Origin: Deltaproteobacteria bacterium
Lineage (GTDB): Bacteria; Desulfobacterota; DSM-4660; Desulfatiglandales; B25-G16
Direction of reading: 5' to 3'
Assembly: GCA_020348625.1 (NCBI GenBank)
Contig: CP070752.1
Coordinates: 2,196,489 to 2,226,005, forward strand
Length of the DNA stretch: 29,517 nucleotides
Position 1 is the stretch's first letter, and each line of letters opens with the position of its first letter. The translations under genes and the position numbers were made by a program. The notes under the pieces were generated by a model. It was given only the letters and a program-made list of their open reading frames with translations, was not told where the DNA came from and did not search any database. Of the stretch, positions 14,636 through 22,384 are shown piece by piece.

Positions 14636-16714
14636 ATGGGAAAACGCGGCAAAGCAATGGTCATCTTTCAGCCTTCGGGCAGAAGGGGAGAGGTTAATAA
14701 AGGGGTAAGCATCATCGAGGCCTCCCGCCAGCTGGGGGTTGATATCGAGACGCTGTGCGGCGAAAAGCGGGTCTGCGGCAAATGCATCGTGCGCATCGAG
14801 GAGGGGTTTTTCGAGAAATACGGCATTCACTCCACCAAAGCCAATGCCGGCGAGTGGCAGAAAGAGGAAGGCAAATTCATCACCCCTGATAAAAGGGAGC
14901 AAGGCTACCGGCTGGGCTGCTGTGCTCAGGTGCAAGGGGACATACTCGTGTTCGTTCCCGAGGAGTCTCGAGCCGGCAAACAGGTGGTGAGCAAGGCAGC
15001 GCGGGCGATCCATATCGATTGGGATCCGGCGGTCAAGTATTACTATGTTGAGGTGGCCGAACCCACCTTCAAGGAGCCCACTGCAGATCTGGAGCGAATC
15101 CTGGATGAACTGGGTCATCGCTATGGGCTTACGGGTTTGGATATCGATCTTCTGGCCTTAAGAAACCTGCCAAGCAAGCTCAGAGCGAGGGACTGGAAGG
15201 TAACCGTGGGCGTCTGGATGGACAGGGAGATCATCCGGGTTTTGCCGGGAAAACACGAAAACTACTATGGTATGGCCATTGATATAGGCACGACTACTGT
15301 GGCGGCCTATTTCTGCAATCTGGTCACCATGGAGGTCATAGACACCGTCTCCATGATGAACCCCCAGTGCAAGTATGGCGAGGATGTGATGAGCCGCATC
15401 ACCTATCATGTGATGCACCCGGATGGACTCCAGAAGATGAGCGACGATATCATCCAGGGCATACAGGATTTGGTGACCCAGGCATGCGAGGGCACCCATC
15501 CGCCCAAGATGAGCAAACGGAACAAGGGGAGTGATAAGAAGGCAGCTCCGGAGAAAGCAGAGGACAACCACTATCTCTGCCTCAATCCCAGTGATATCAT
15601 AGACATGACCATTGTGGGAAACACCGCCATGCACCACATTCTGCTTAAGCTCAACCCCGAGCATGTGGGCCTTGCCCCCTTTCCTCCGGTAGTCCATAAG
15701 GGTCTTGACATCAAGGCACGCGACCTGGGGATTGGGATAAACGAATCGGCCTACGTGCATGTTCTACCCATCGAGGCCGGGTTTGTGGGAGCCGATAATG
15801 TGGGAGTGCTCATCGCCGAGGAGCCGTACAAGAATGAGGAAATACAGCTCATCATCGACATCGGCACTAATGGGGAACTGGTTCTGGGGAACAAGGAGAA
15901 ACTGATCTCCTCTTCCTGCGCCACCGGCCCTGCACTGGAGGGCGCTCAGCTAGCCTTCGGAATGCGCGCAGCTCCGGGGGCCATCGAACGGATTACTATC
16001 GACCCGGACACCTACGAGGTTGACTACAAGGTAATCGGCCGTGATGCCTGGAAGAGCTACTCAAAACCGGAGCAGGTACAGGCAAAGGGAATATGTGGCT
16101 CGGGTATTTTGGATGTGCTGGCGGAGTTGTATCGTTCGGGAATAGTTCTCAAGAGCGGGAGATTTAATCCTCAGCAGAAGTCCAAGCGCCTTCGGAAGAA
16201 CTCGGAGAATAATCAGCCCGAATTTGTGATTGCCTGGAAGGAGGAGACCAGCATCAATAAAGATATCGTGATCACGCAGAAGGACATCCGCCAGATTCAA
16301 CTGGCCAAGGGCGCCCTTTACTGTGGGTGCAAGTTGATGATGAGGCGAATGGGTATCGAAAAGGTGGATAGGGTGAAGATAGCTGGTGCCTTTGGCACTC
16401 ATGTGGACCGAGAAAAGGCACTGATCATGGGCCTGTTTCCGGACTGTGAAATAGACAAAATCATCTCTGTGGGTAATGCAGCTGGTGATGGGGCCAGGGC
16501 AGCGCTCCTCAACCGAAGAAAGCGGGAGGAGGCTAATTGGGTATCACGGAATGTGCAGTATATCGAGTTAACCGTGGAGGAGGACTTTCAAGAGCAGTTT
16601 ATGCAGGCAATGCAGATTCCCCATATGAAGGACGAATTCCCCCATTTAAAGGGGCTCGTTCCAGAGGAGATCCTGAATCAGATTAGCAAGTCACAGGGGC
16701 TCAAACTGAAATGA
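14636..16714 (+). CDS. Corrinoid protein reductive activase (ferredoxin plus ASKHA domain)
   Basis: This 692-residue enzyme uses ATP to reduce inactive Co(II) corrinoid proteins back to Co(I). An N-terminal [2Fe-2S] domain (C41, C47, C50 and a fourth cysteine at 95 or 96) is followed by a linker and an ASKHA/DUF4445-type ATPase with IDIGTTTVAAYFCN, TIVGNTAMHH, IDIGTNGELVLGN, AKGICGSGILDVL and KIAGAFGTHV. A Lys-rich charged insertion (about 287-310, including KRNKGSDKK) interrupts the usual sequence before the VGNT motif. It starts 35 bases after the corrinoid protein gene and completes the four-component methyl-transfer set. The ATG has a moderate GGGAG site. Confidence 0.95.
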   Translation: MGKRGKAMVIFQPSGRRGEVNKGVSIIEASRQLGVDIETLCGEKRVCGKCIVRIEEGFFEKYGIHSTKANAGEWQKEEGKFITPDKREQGYRLGCCAQVQGDILVFVPEESRAGKQVVSKAARAIHIDWDPAVKYYYVEVAEPTFKEPTADLERILDELGHRYGLTGLDIDLLALRNLPSKLRARDWKVTVGVWMDREIIRVLPGKHENYYGMAIDIGTTTVAAYFCNLVTMEVIDTVSMMNPQCKYGEDVMSRITYHVMHPDGLQKMSDDIIQGIQDLVTQACEGTHPPKMSKRNKGSDKKAAPEKAEDNHYLCLNPSDIIDMTIVGNTAMHHILLKLNPEHVGLAPFPPVVHKGLDIKARDLGIGINESAYVHVLPIEAGFVGADNVGVLIAEEPYKNEEIQLIIDIGTNGELVLGNKEKLISSSCATGPALEGAQLAFGMRAAPGAIERITIDPDTYEVDYKVIGRDAWKSYSKPEQVQAKGICGSGILDVLAELYRSGIVLKSGRFNPQQKSKRLRKNSENNQPEFVIAWKEETSINKDIVITQKDIRQIQLAKGALYCGCKLMMRRMGIEKVDRVKIAGAFGTHVDREKALIMGLFPDCEIDKIISVGNAAGDGARAALLNRRKREEANWVSRNVQYIELTVEEDFQEQFMQAMQIPHMKDEFPHLKGLVPEEILNQISKSQGLKLK

Positions 16715-16760
16715 ATGATCTCTTTGAACCGGTGCACCGTAAAGCGACGAATAGAATGCT

Positions 16761-17075
16761 ATGGCGTGCCATCTGATAGTTGACTCGGGTATTTGCGGTT
16801 TTCGGTCCGTGATTGAAGCTCGAAAACAGGGGAGAGATTCCGTTTCTATTACTATAGAAAGCGAGTGCGAGCAGATCTGTGAACTGAACAATATCCTCGG
16901 CTCGATGGCCTTAACCGACATCCTTACGGCTGCCGGTCGAAATCCTGCCTTTGCCCGAGCTGAAGAGTCGCGGTGTCATGCGAGCTGTCCAGTGCCGGTG
17001 GCAATTCTGAAGTGTGCAGAGGTGGAACTGGGCCTGGCTTTGCCGCGTGATGTTTCTATCACCTTTGAAGCATGA
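16761..17075 (+). CDS. Small conserved cysteine-containing protein linked to corrinoid methyltransferases
   Basis: This 104-residue soluble protein has five cysteine-bearing spots: C3, C12, SECEQIC (two Cys), RCHASCPVP (two Cys) and ILKCAEVELGLALP. CHASCPVPxxILK followed by a GLALPxDVxIxxE ending is a pattern I associate with a small family seen next to methyltransferase genes (possibly the one called DUF6951; the name is from memory). The cysteine pattern suggests a metal or cluster site. It starts 46 bases after the activase gene without a clear RBS and is probably the last gene of the plus-strand cluster. Confidence 0.72.
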   Translation: MACHLIVDSGICGFRSVIEARKQGRDSVSITIESECEQICELNNILGSMALTDILTAAGRNPAFARAEESRCHASCPVPVAILKCAEVELGLALPRDVSITFEA

Positions 17076-17163
17076 ATGCCGAGACGAAATCTGCTTCTAT
17101 TAGGGCTTTTCATGAGGAGAAACGGGAGAGTATATGAGGTCGAGGCTCGCTGCAATAGGTGGA

Positions 17164-18222
17164 TTACCCTTCTTCTGAATCACCGTGCCTGCCCAGTTCC
17201 TCTGCCAGCTCCATGAACCAGTCGATCTTCTCAGGTGGGGCAACGCCCGGTACCTCGCAGCCTGAGGCCAGGATATACCCGCTTTGTTCGGAAACGACAT
17301 CAAGACAATTTCTCATGGCCTGCTTCATTGCATCTTTACTGCCGGAAAAGAAAAGGCCAGTGTTCACGTTGCCGATGAGCACAGCCTTGCCCTTGGTTAC
17401 TTCTACCGCTTTGGCCAGATCAGTAGGTGCATCAATACTGATATTGGTTACCCCAGTATCGACCATATCCTGAAGGATGGGATCGGCGTATCCACAAATA
17501 TGAAGCCCTACGCCCACCTTCTTTTCCTTGAAATGAGCAACGATCTGCTTATGATAGGGGAAGACAAAACCCCGATATATCCTCGGTGATATGAGACTGC
17601 AGGAGGCAGGGGCCTCGGAGTAACTGACCCCTGCCTTGAGGGGATACAGGGCCTCCCCGAACCTGATGGAAATCTGGGTGCAGAACGCCATGAGCTCATG
17701 GACGTAATCAGGATCTTTCATGGCATCCCTGATGAGCTCGGTGGCCCCCCTGAGGCCAATGGCAATAGTCCAGGGACCTGCCAGAACACCCGAAACGATT
17801 GAGTCCGTAATGGTTTTCTTGGATTCGGCTATAACCTCAAGGTATTGGGGCATGCGGCCGTCTTTGGTCGGATCAGGAGCCTTGAGGCTGCTCAGCTTCC
17901 CCTTATCTTCGAGGACACATTTGGTGGAAATGCACATGCTGTCTTCGGGAAACCTCAGTTCATTTCCCATGGCATGTGGTTCCATCAACAAATCTCCCTG
18001 CATGACGATAATATCCGGTTTGTAGCGCTCATACGCGGCTACCTGGGCCTTTATGAAGACTCTGGGATCAAGCAGAAAATCCCTGATGGACGCACCGACA
18101 AGCTGTGCATTACACTGCCCCATAATGGGATAGGCGGGGATTCTATCAATAGAGATATCCTGATCGGCAAAGGTCTTCCTAAAGGCTGCAGAAACCCGTT
18201 GTCTGCCTGTGTATGCCTCCAT
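17164..18222 (-). CDS. Second MtaA/UroD-family zinc methyltransferase
   Basis: This 352-residue protein of the uroporphyrinogen-decarboxylase superfamily has the methyltransferase zinc set: H241 and C243 in LHICGYADP, and C322 in ASGCEVPGVAPP. It differs from the 12856-13902 protein through most of its length, so the two are not recent duplicates. It follows the dehydratase-family gene by 77 bases with its own RBS (AAGGAG 8 bases before the ATG). It is likely a methyltransferase with a different donor or acceptor that shares the corrinoid protein encoded across the convergent junction. A non-methyltransferase role cannot be excluded. Confidence 0.85.
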   Translation of the reverse strand: MEAYTGRQRVSAAFRKTFADQDISIDRIPAYPIMGQCNAQLVGASIRDFLLDPRVFIKAQVAAYERYKPDIIVMQGDLLMEPHAMGNELRFPEDSMCISTKCVLEDKGKLSSLKAPDPTKDGRMPQYLEVIAESKKTITDSIVSGVLAGPWTIAIGLRGATELIRDAMKDPDYVHELMAFCTQISIRFGEALYPLKAGVSYSEAPASCSLISPRIYRGFVFPYHKQIVAHFKEKKVGVGLHICGYADPILQDMVDTGVTNISIDAPTDLAKAVEVTKGKAVLIGNVNTGLFFSGSKDAMKQAMRNCLDVVSEQSGYILASGCEVPGVAPPEKIDWFMELAEELGRHGDSEEG

Positions 18223-18299
18223 ATACCGGTCTCCTTCTCGCCATCAGGTTCATGGCTTTAGGGGGCGTATTTTCTCTGGGCCGGATATTGGTGATCTTC

Positions 18300-19778
18300 T
18301 CAGCCGGTACTCCTTGTACCGCCTTTTTCCTTCAGGTTCAAGGTCTGCTTGACCAGGTTTTTTTCATGCTCGTAGTCAATAACCCGCTGTAGCATGATTT
18401 TCTGGGCCATAACTGGTCCGGCTCCGTGCCAGGTTCCCACCCCGTGCAGACCTGCCGTCCAGTTCTGCAGGTGTTTGTGGACCTTCATGATGTTTTCTGT
18501 AGGCTCATCCGAGCCAAAGCTATAGAATTCCTCGACGTAATCTTTCACCTCGGGGTTCTTCAACTCCTTGAGGGAGGGCAGGGTTACGATGAGGCCTCCG
18601 CCAATGTCCCCGGCCAGGGCCATAACCCGCCAGAACGCGTTGCAGACATTCAGCTTTGAAACATTGCCCATGAGTTCATCGGGCAGGAACACACCTGAAC
18701 CAGGAGGCTCTTCAGAGCCCCTATGTGCGGCCGCGAGTCCACACGAGCGGCCTGTTTCCCGCAATACCACCATCTCGGCCAGTTGTTCGTTGATGTGGGT
18801 AGCCTTTTCTAAACCTTTGTATTCCTGGATCAGTTTTGCGGCTCCGATGATTTGATTCATGAACCCGACCTTGCACGTTCCCCCGCAGGTCATGCGATGG
18901 GTTTTGGCAAAACGGGTTACCAGCTTAACGGAGTAAGGATACTCTCCACAGTGAAACACCCGTTCCCAGGGAACAAATACATCATCAAAAACCACCATTG
19001 AAGTCTCTCGCTGTCCAAACACGGGATTACCTAATTCCTCAAGATCTTCGGCCAAATCCCTTTCCGCGGAATACGGGGTATATTGACAGACAAACGTGAT
19101 TCCTTTAGCATCTACGGGTGTGGCAAATGCGACAGCATAATCCTCTTCGCCTTTGAAATGGGCCGCCTGAGGTAGGACAACCAGCTCGTGGCTGGCGTAG
19201 GCGCCGCTGATATTTATTTTGGCACCTCTGACTACGATGCCATCCTTGTTTCTGTCAACAATCTTCAATGACAGATAGGGGTTTGACCAATCAGGGGTCT
19301 TTTCCTTTCTGCTTCCCCGCGGCTCGGTGAGGGCGCCAGCTACGGAAAGGTCCTCTGTTTGCACCATCTTGAGGTATTCGAGAAAGCGAGGGTTATACTC
19401 GGTGCCGAGTTCCTTGTCCATCTCCCAGGTGGTGCTGGCCAGGGAGTGGAAGGCGTCATAGCCTACGCAGCGATATATGCACGTGCCCAGCATCTCCGCG
19501 GTGAAAGTACCTGCTTCAGCCTTCTTTACGAGATCATCAGTGCTGGCGCTCACATAGGTGTAGCGGTTGACCACGTCTTCGATGAGCGGTGAATAACACG
19601 TCATAATGTCTTTGTATCTGGGGTCCAGGGCCCAGGAATAGCTGGCCTTATTCGCCTCGACAACGGTCCGCGTATTCCTGTTTTCAAGAATAGTCTCGAT
19701 CTTTTTTCCATTCATGAATACCCGCGGTTTCATATCCTTCAAGCTTACTTCGAACTGCTCAGGTGTCATTAAGGCCAT
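18300..19778 (-). CDS. 4-hydroxybutyryl-CoA dehydratase / HpaB-family flavin and Fe-S enzyme
   Basis: This 492-residue protein belongs to the family of the radical 4-hydroxybutyryl-CoA dehydratase/vinylacetyl-CoA isomerase (AbfD), an acyl-CoA dehydrogenase-like fold with FAD and a [4Fe-4S] cluster. The cluster ligands have counterparts: C100 and C104 in CIYRC (C99 and C103 in AbfD), H294 (H292) and C302 (C299). The motif around the last two is unusual. It reads HRMTCGGTCKVG where AbfD has an HR-S-Y-GGCKVG-like pattern, so one residue is inserted and the tyrosine is a cysteine. The start ATG at 19778 is fixed by AGGAGG 8 bases upstream. It shares an operon with a MtaA/UroD-type protein. The substrate may not be 4-hydroxybutyryl-CoA. 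Confidence 0.85.
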   Translation of the reverse strand: MALMTPEQFEVSLKDMKPRVFMNGKKIETILENRNTRTVVEANKASYSWALDPRYKDIMTCYSPLIEDVVNRYTYVSASTDDLVKKAEAGTFTAEMLGTCIYRCVGYDAFHSLASTTWEMDKELGTEYNPRFLEYLKMVQTEDLSVAGALTEPRGSRKEKTPDWSNPYLSLKIVDRNKDGIVVRGAKINISGAYASHELVVLPQAAHFKGEEDYAVAFATPVDAKGITFVCQYTPYSAERDLAEDLEELGNPVFGQRETSMVVFDDVFVPWERVFHCGEYPYSVKLVTRFAKTHRMTCGGTCKVGFMNQIIGAAKLIQEYKGLEKATHINEQLAEMVVLRETGRSCGLAAAHRGSEEPPGSGVFLPDELMGNVSKLNVCNAFWRVMALAGDIGGGLIVTLPSLKELKNPEVKDYVEEFYSFGSDEPTENIMKVHKHLQNWTAGLHGVGTWHGAGPVMAQKIMLQRVIDYEHEKNLVKQTLNLKEKGGTRSTG

Positions 19779-19831
19779 CAGTATTCCTCCTGCCAAAAGG
19801 TATAGGATTGCATGCTTCAACTACCGTGCTC

Positions 19832-19860
19832 GCTATAGAACATTGGTGGCGTTTTGTCAA
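19832..19860 (-). promoter_or_regulatory. Sigma-70-type promoter of the dehydratase-methyltransferase operon
   Basis: On the minus strand a perfect TTGACA (19855-19860), a 17-base spacer and TATAGC (19832-19837) lie about 55 bases before the dehydratase ATG. The preceding M48 gene ends 125 bases further upstream, so this two-gene unit is transcribed on its own. Confidence 0.7.
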
Positions 19861-19985
19861 TGGTGAGGGGTGGTGGGGAGCTCTATTTCCCAACTGCAAG
19901 ACGATAGGTGTCGACGTTACAATACCTTGTCTAGGCAGGATTCTACGAGGAACGAGCTGGAGAGTGCGGAGATTGAAAGAAAATC

Positions 19986-21398
19986 TTACTGGGGGGAGTG
20001 AGGTCCTTTAATATCCACTAAAGCCTTTTCTATTTTATTTTGGAGGGCGGCATCGTTTCTTGCGAGGTCTCTTGCCTTTTCAAAATGGAACAATGCCTTT
20101 TGTCGACTTCTCAGCTTGGAGAAATAAATCCCCAAGTTATAGTGAGCGAGCGCCAATTTGCCTTGTCTGCCATACACAATACCGAGGTTATAATACACCA
20201 TATCCTTAATAGGTGGGAGGAAGGTCAGCCTTTCATAGATCTCAGAAGCCTGACTATACTGCTCAAGCTCCTGTAAAGACAAGGCAAGAAGAAACAATAT
20301 CTCTTTGTCTTTCGGGGATAGATCAAGCGCCTTTCTTAATACGGATACGGAGTCTTCATATTCACCAAGCATCTGATAAGTCTCGGCCAAAGAGAACATG
20401 ACAGGAATTGAGCTGGTGTTTTTCTTGTCTGCTATTTTAATATGTTCCAGGGCCTCATTAAGCTTTCCCTCTCTCTGAAGTATGAGCCCAAGACCATAGT
20501 GCGCGGTACCGGAGCTGGGATCATCCCGAAGCCTTTTTTCTAACTCCCGTGCAGCTTGTTCTTTGTCAAGACACAGGGCGATCACCATGGTTTGAAAGAT
20601 CGGGAAAAAGGCACGCAGTTTCTTCGTCGTCTCGTGATCTGGCGTTTTCTCATACCCTCGAAGCATTGACTCAATGGTAGCCATCCTCTCCGGTGCACCG
20701 GGGTGGGTAAGGAGGTATGCTGGAATCTCTTGACTCCCATACCAGTTTTCCCTCTGAATCTTCTGCAGCGCAGTGAGCATTCCCGCCGGGTTAAAACCCG
20801 CAACCTGTGTATATTTGAATCCAAGTTGATCAGCCTGCATTTCGTCCTCGCGGGTGTAACCAAGCTCTGCTTGAATGCCCGCAGCAACCGAGCCTGTCAT
20901 CAGCGCACCACCTACCTCCCCGCCGACCAGAATGCCGGCGAGCATGCCGGCCAAGGTGGCCAACCCGATCTTTTGCGACCGGTCTATACGGGAGGCCAAA
21001 TGCCTGGCGCTCACGTGGGCGAGCTCATGGGCCAGTATTGAGGCCAGCTCATCGGCATCATCGAGTATGCCAATGAGCCCGGAGAAGAAAAAGACATGCC
21101 CGGCAGGCGCTGCAAACGCATTTACAGTCCTATCCTTAATCACATAGAACTTGAGAGGGAAGTAAGGCACCTCTATATGTCTACCAATGTAAGCGCCAAG
21201 CTCGTTCATGTACTGTATGATATAAGGATAATCGGCGAATTCATACTTGGAGCTGATGCTGGCGAGGAATCTCTCTCCAAGCTCGGTCTCCTCTTTGGGG
21301 GACAGATATGCCGCTCGGGAACCTGAGACGCTGGTGGCCATTACCACGAGGGCTGCACCAAGGATAAAGAGGTTTTTAATTCTCACCTTTCCGCACAT
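19986..21398 (-). CDS. Secreted M48 metalloprotease with TPR repeats (BepA-like)
   Basis: This is a protein of about 470 residues. A signal peptide (hydrophobic LFILGAALVVMATSV, about 10-24) precedes an M48 zinc protease domain with HELAH (124-128), third ligand in DEMQAD (E186) and the VNAFAAPAGHVFFFSGLI stretch typical of the family. The C-terminal half holds several tetratricopeptide repeats (for example SSGTAHYGLGLILQREGKL and KDMVYYNLGIVYGRQGKL). This order matches BepA/YfgC, which maintains outer-membrane protein assembly. The ATG at 21398 overlaps the end of rsfS. An in-frame GTG at 21386, with AAGGA 11 bases before it, is a good alternative. It ends the housekeeping operon. Confidence 0.94.
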   Translation of the reverse strand: MCGKVRIKNLFILGAALVVMATSVSGSRAAYLSPKEETELGERFLASISSKYEFADYPYIIQYMNELGAYIGRHIEVPYFPLKFYVIKDRTVNAFAAPAGHVFFFSGLIGILDDADELASILAHELAHVSARHLASRIDRSQKIGLATLAGMLAGILVGGEVGGALMTGSVAAGIQAELGYTREDEMQADQLGFKYTQVAGFNPAGMLTALQKIQRENWYGSQEIPAYLLTHPGAPERMATIESMLRGYEKTPDHETTKKLRAFFPIFQTMVIALCLDKEQAARELEKRLRDDPSSGTAHYGLGLILQREGKLNEALEHIKIADKKNTSSIPVMFSLAETYQMLGEYEDSVSVLRKALDLSPKDKEILFLLALSLQELEQYSQASEIYERLTFLPPIKDMVYYNLGIVYGRQGKLALAHYNLGIYFSKLRSRQKALFHFEKARDLARNDAALQNKIEKALVDIKGPHSPQ

Positions 21399-21741
21399 CC
21401 TTTGCTATATGCACACGAGGAGCATCAGCCCATAGACCTTCGAGGTCATAGAAGTCGCGCACCGGCTCGTAAAACAGGTGAATCACGACATCACCGTAGT
21501 CCAGCAAAATCCAGTGACCGTCCCTTTCACCTTCGGTGCCAAACCGCGTGAAACCTTCCTCCTTCATACGCCTCTGTACATGCTGTGCTATGGCCTGAAC
21601 CTGCCTACTTGATTTTCCGCTAGCGATGAGGAAGTAATCGGTTATGGAGGCCAGGGAACCCACGTCAAAGAGTACAAGATCGGTTGCCTTTCTTTCACGG
21701 ATGATGCTAACACAGAGAAGGGCCTTATCGAGTGGATTCAT
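21376..21741 (-). CDS. rsfS: Ribosome silencing factor RsfS
   Basis: This 121-residue protein binds ribosomal protein L14 and blocks subunit joining when nutrients are scarce. The family core is clear: ATDLVLFDVGSLASITDYFLIASG, then GHWILLDYGDVVIHLFYEPVRDFYDLEGLW. ATG at 21741 gives the usual N-terminus (NPLDKALLC) and overlaps the 3' end of nadD by 17 bases. A longer frame adds six residues from a TTG without support. The nadD-rsfS pairing is common in bacteria. Confidence 0.96.
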   Translation of the reverse strand: MNPLDKALLCVSIIRERKATDLVLFDVGSLASITDYFLIASGKSSRQVQAIAQHVQRRMKEEGFTRFGTEGERDGHWILLDYGDVVIHLFYEPVRDFYDLEGLWADAPRVHIAKDVRKGEN

Positions 21742-22384
21742 GTGCCGGGTATAACCCAACCCTTTCTATATATTCTCTTACTGCTTCGGGGACGAGAAAG
21801 CGAATGGATTTTCCCTCGGCCACCATTTGCCTGATTCTGCTTGCCGAGATATCTATGACGGTCGTCTCCTTCTGAAGCAGGGTATTCCCGGATGGATGGC
21901 AAAAGCAGTTGCCCTCTGGGTCCCAGGTAAAGCCCAGATGGAGAGAGTCAAGAAAGCCGGCAAACTTTTGTGTGTCGTAACCCGCTCTGTTGATCACAAC
22001 GAATGAGGCGTAGTTGAATAGCTCCCGGTGCTTCTTCCATGTTTGTATCTCGAGAAAGGCATCTATTCCCACGATGAAAAAGAGCTCTAGCTCAGGCCCA
22101 AACGTGGAATGAAATAATCGAAGTGTCTCAATCGAATAGGAAAGACCAGGCCTTTTCCCTTCAATGTCCCACGCCTCGAGCAGAGGAGAGATGGCACTTG
22201 CCAGCCGTACCATTTCCAGACGGTGAGAAAAATCGGCAAGGGGATCGGGAGTCTTATGAGGGGGGATTCCTGTCGGTATGAGGTAGATCTTTTGCAGATC
22301 CAGATCTTCACCTATTTCCTCTGCCGCCCTCAGATGGCCCAGGTGAATTGGGTTAAAGGTTCCTCCCAAGATGCCTACTCTCAC
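21725..22384 (-). CDS. nadD: Nicotinate-nucleotide adenylyltransferase
   Basis: This 219-residue enzyme makes deamido-NAD from nicotinate mononucleotide and ATP in NAD synthesis. It has the nucleotidyltransferase GGTFNPIHLGH motif (7-17), the FIVGIDAFLEIQTWK region and the IDISASRIR motif near the C-terminus that binds triphosphate. The start is a GTG whose bases overlap the TGA of proA (GTGA), so translation is probably coupled. Confidence 0.97.
   Translation of the reverse strand: MRVGILGGTFNPIHLGHLRAAEEIGEDLDLQKIYLIPTGIPPHKTPDPLADFSHRLEMVRLASAISPLLEAWDIEGKRPGLSYSIETLRLFHSTFGPELELFFIVGIDAFLEIQTWKKHRELFNYASFVVINRAGYDTQKFAGFLDSLHLGFTWDPEGNCFCHPSGNTLLQKETTVIDISASRIRQMVAEGKSIRFLVPEAVREYIERVGLYPAHESTR

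Noticed and set aside
14522..15760. Long minus-strand open frames of about 200 codons opposite the activase gene
   Set aside because: They are antisense to the ferredoxin and ASKHA domains, have no RBS and resemble no family.
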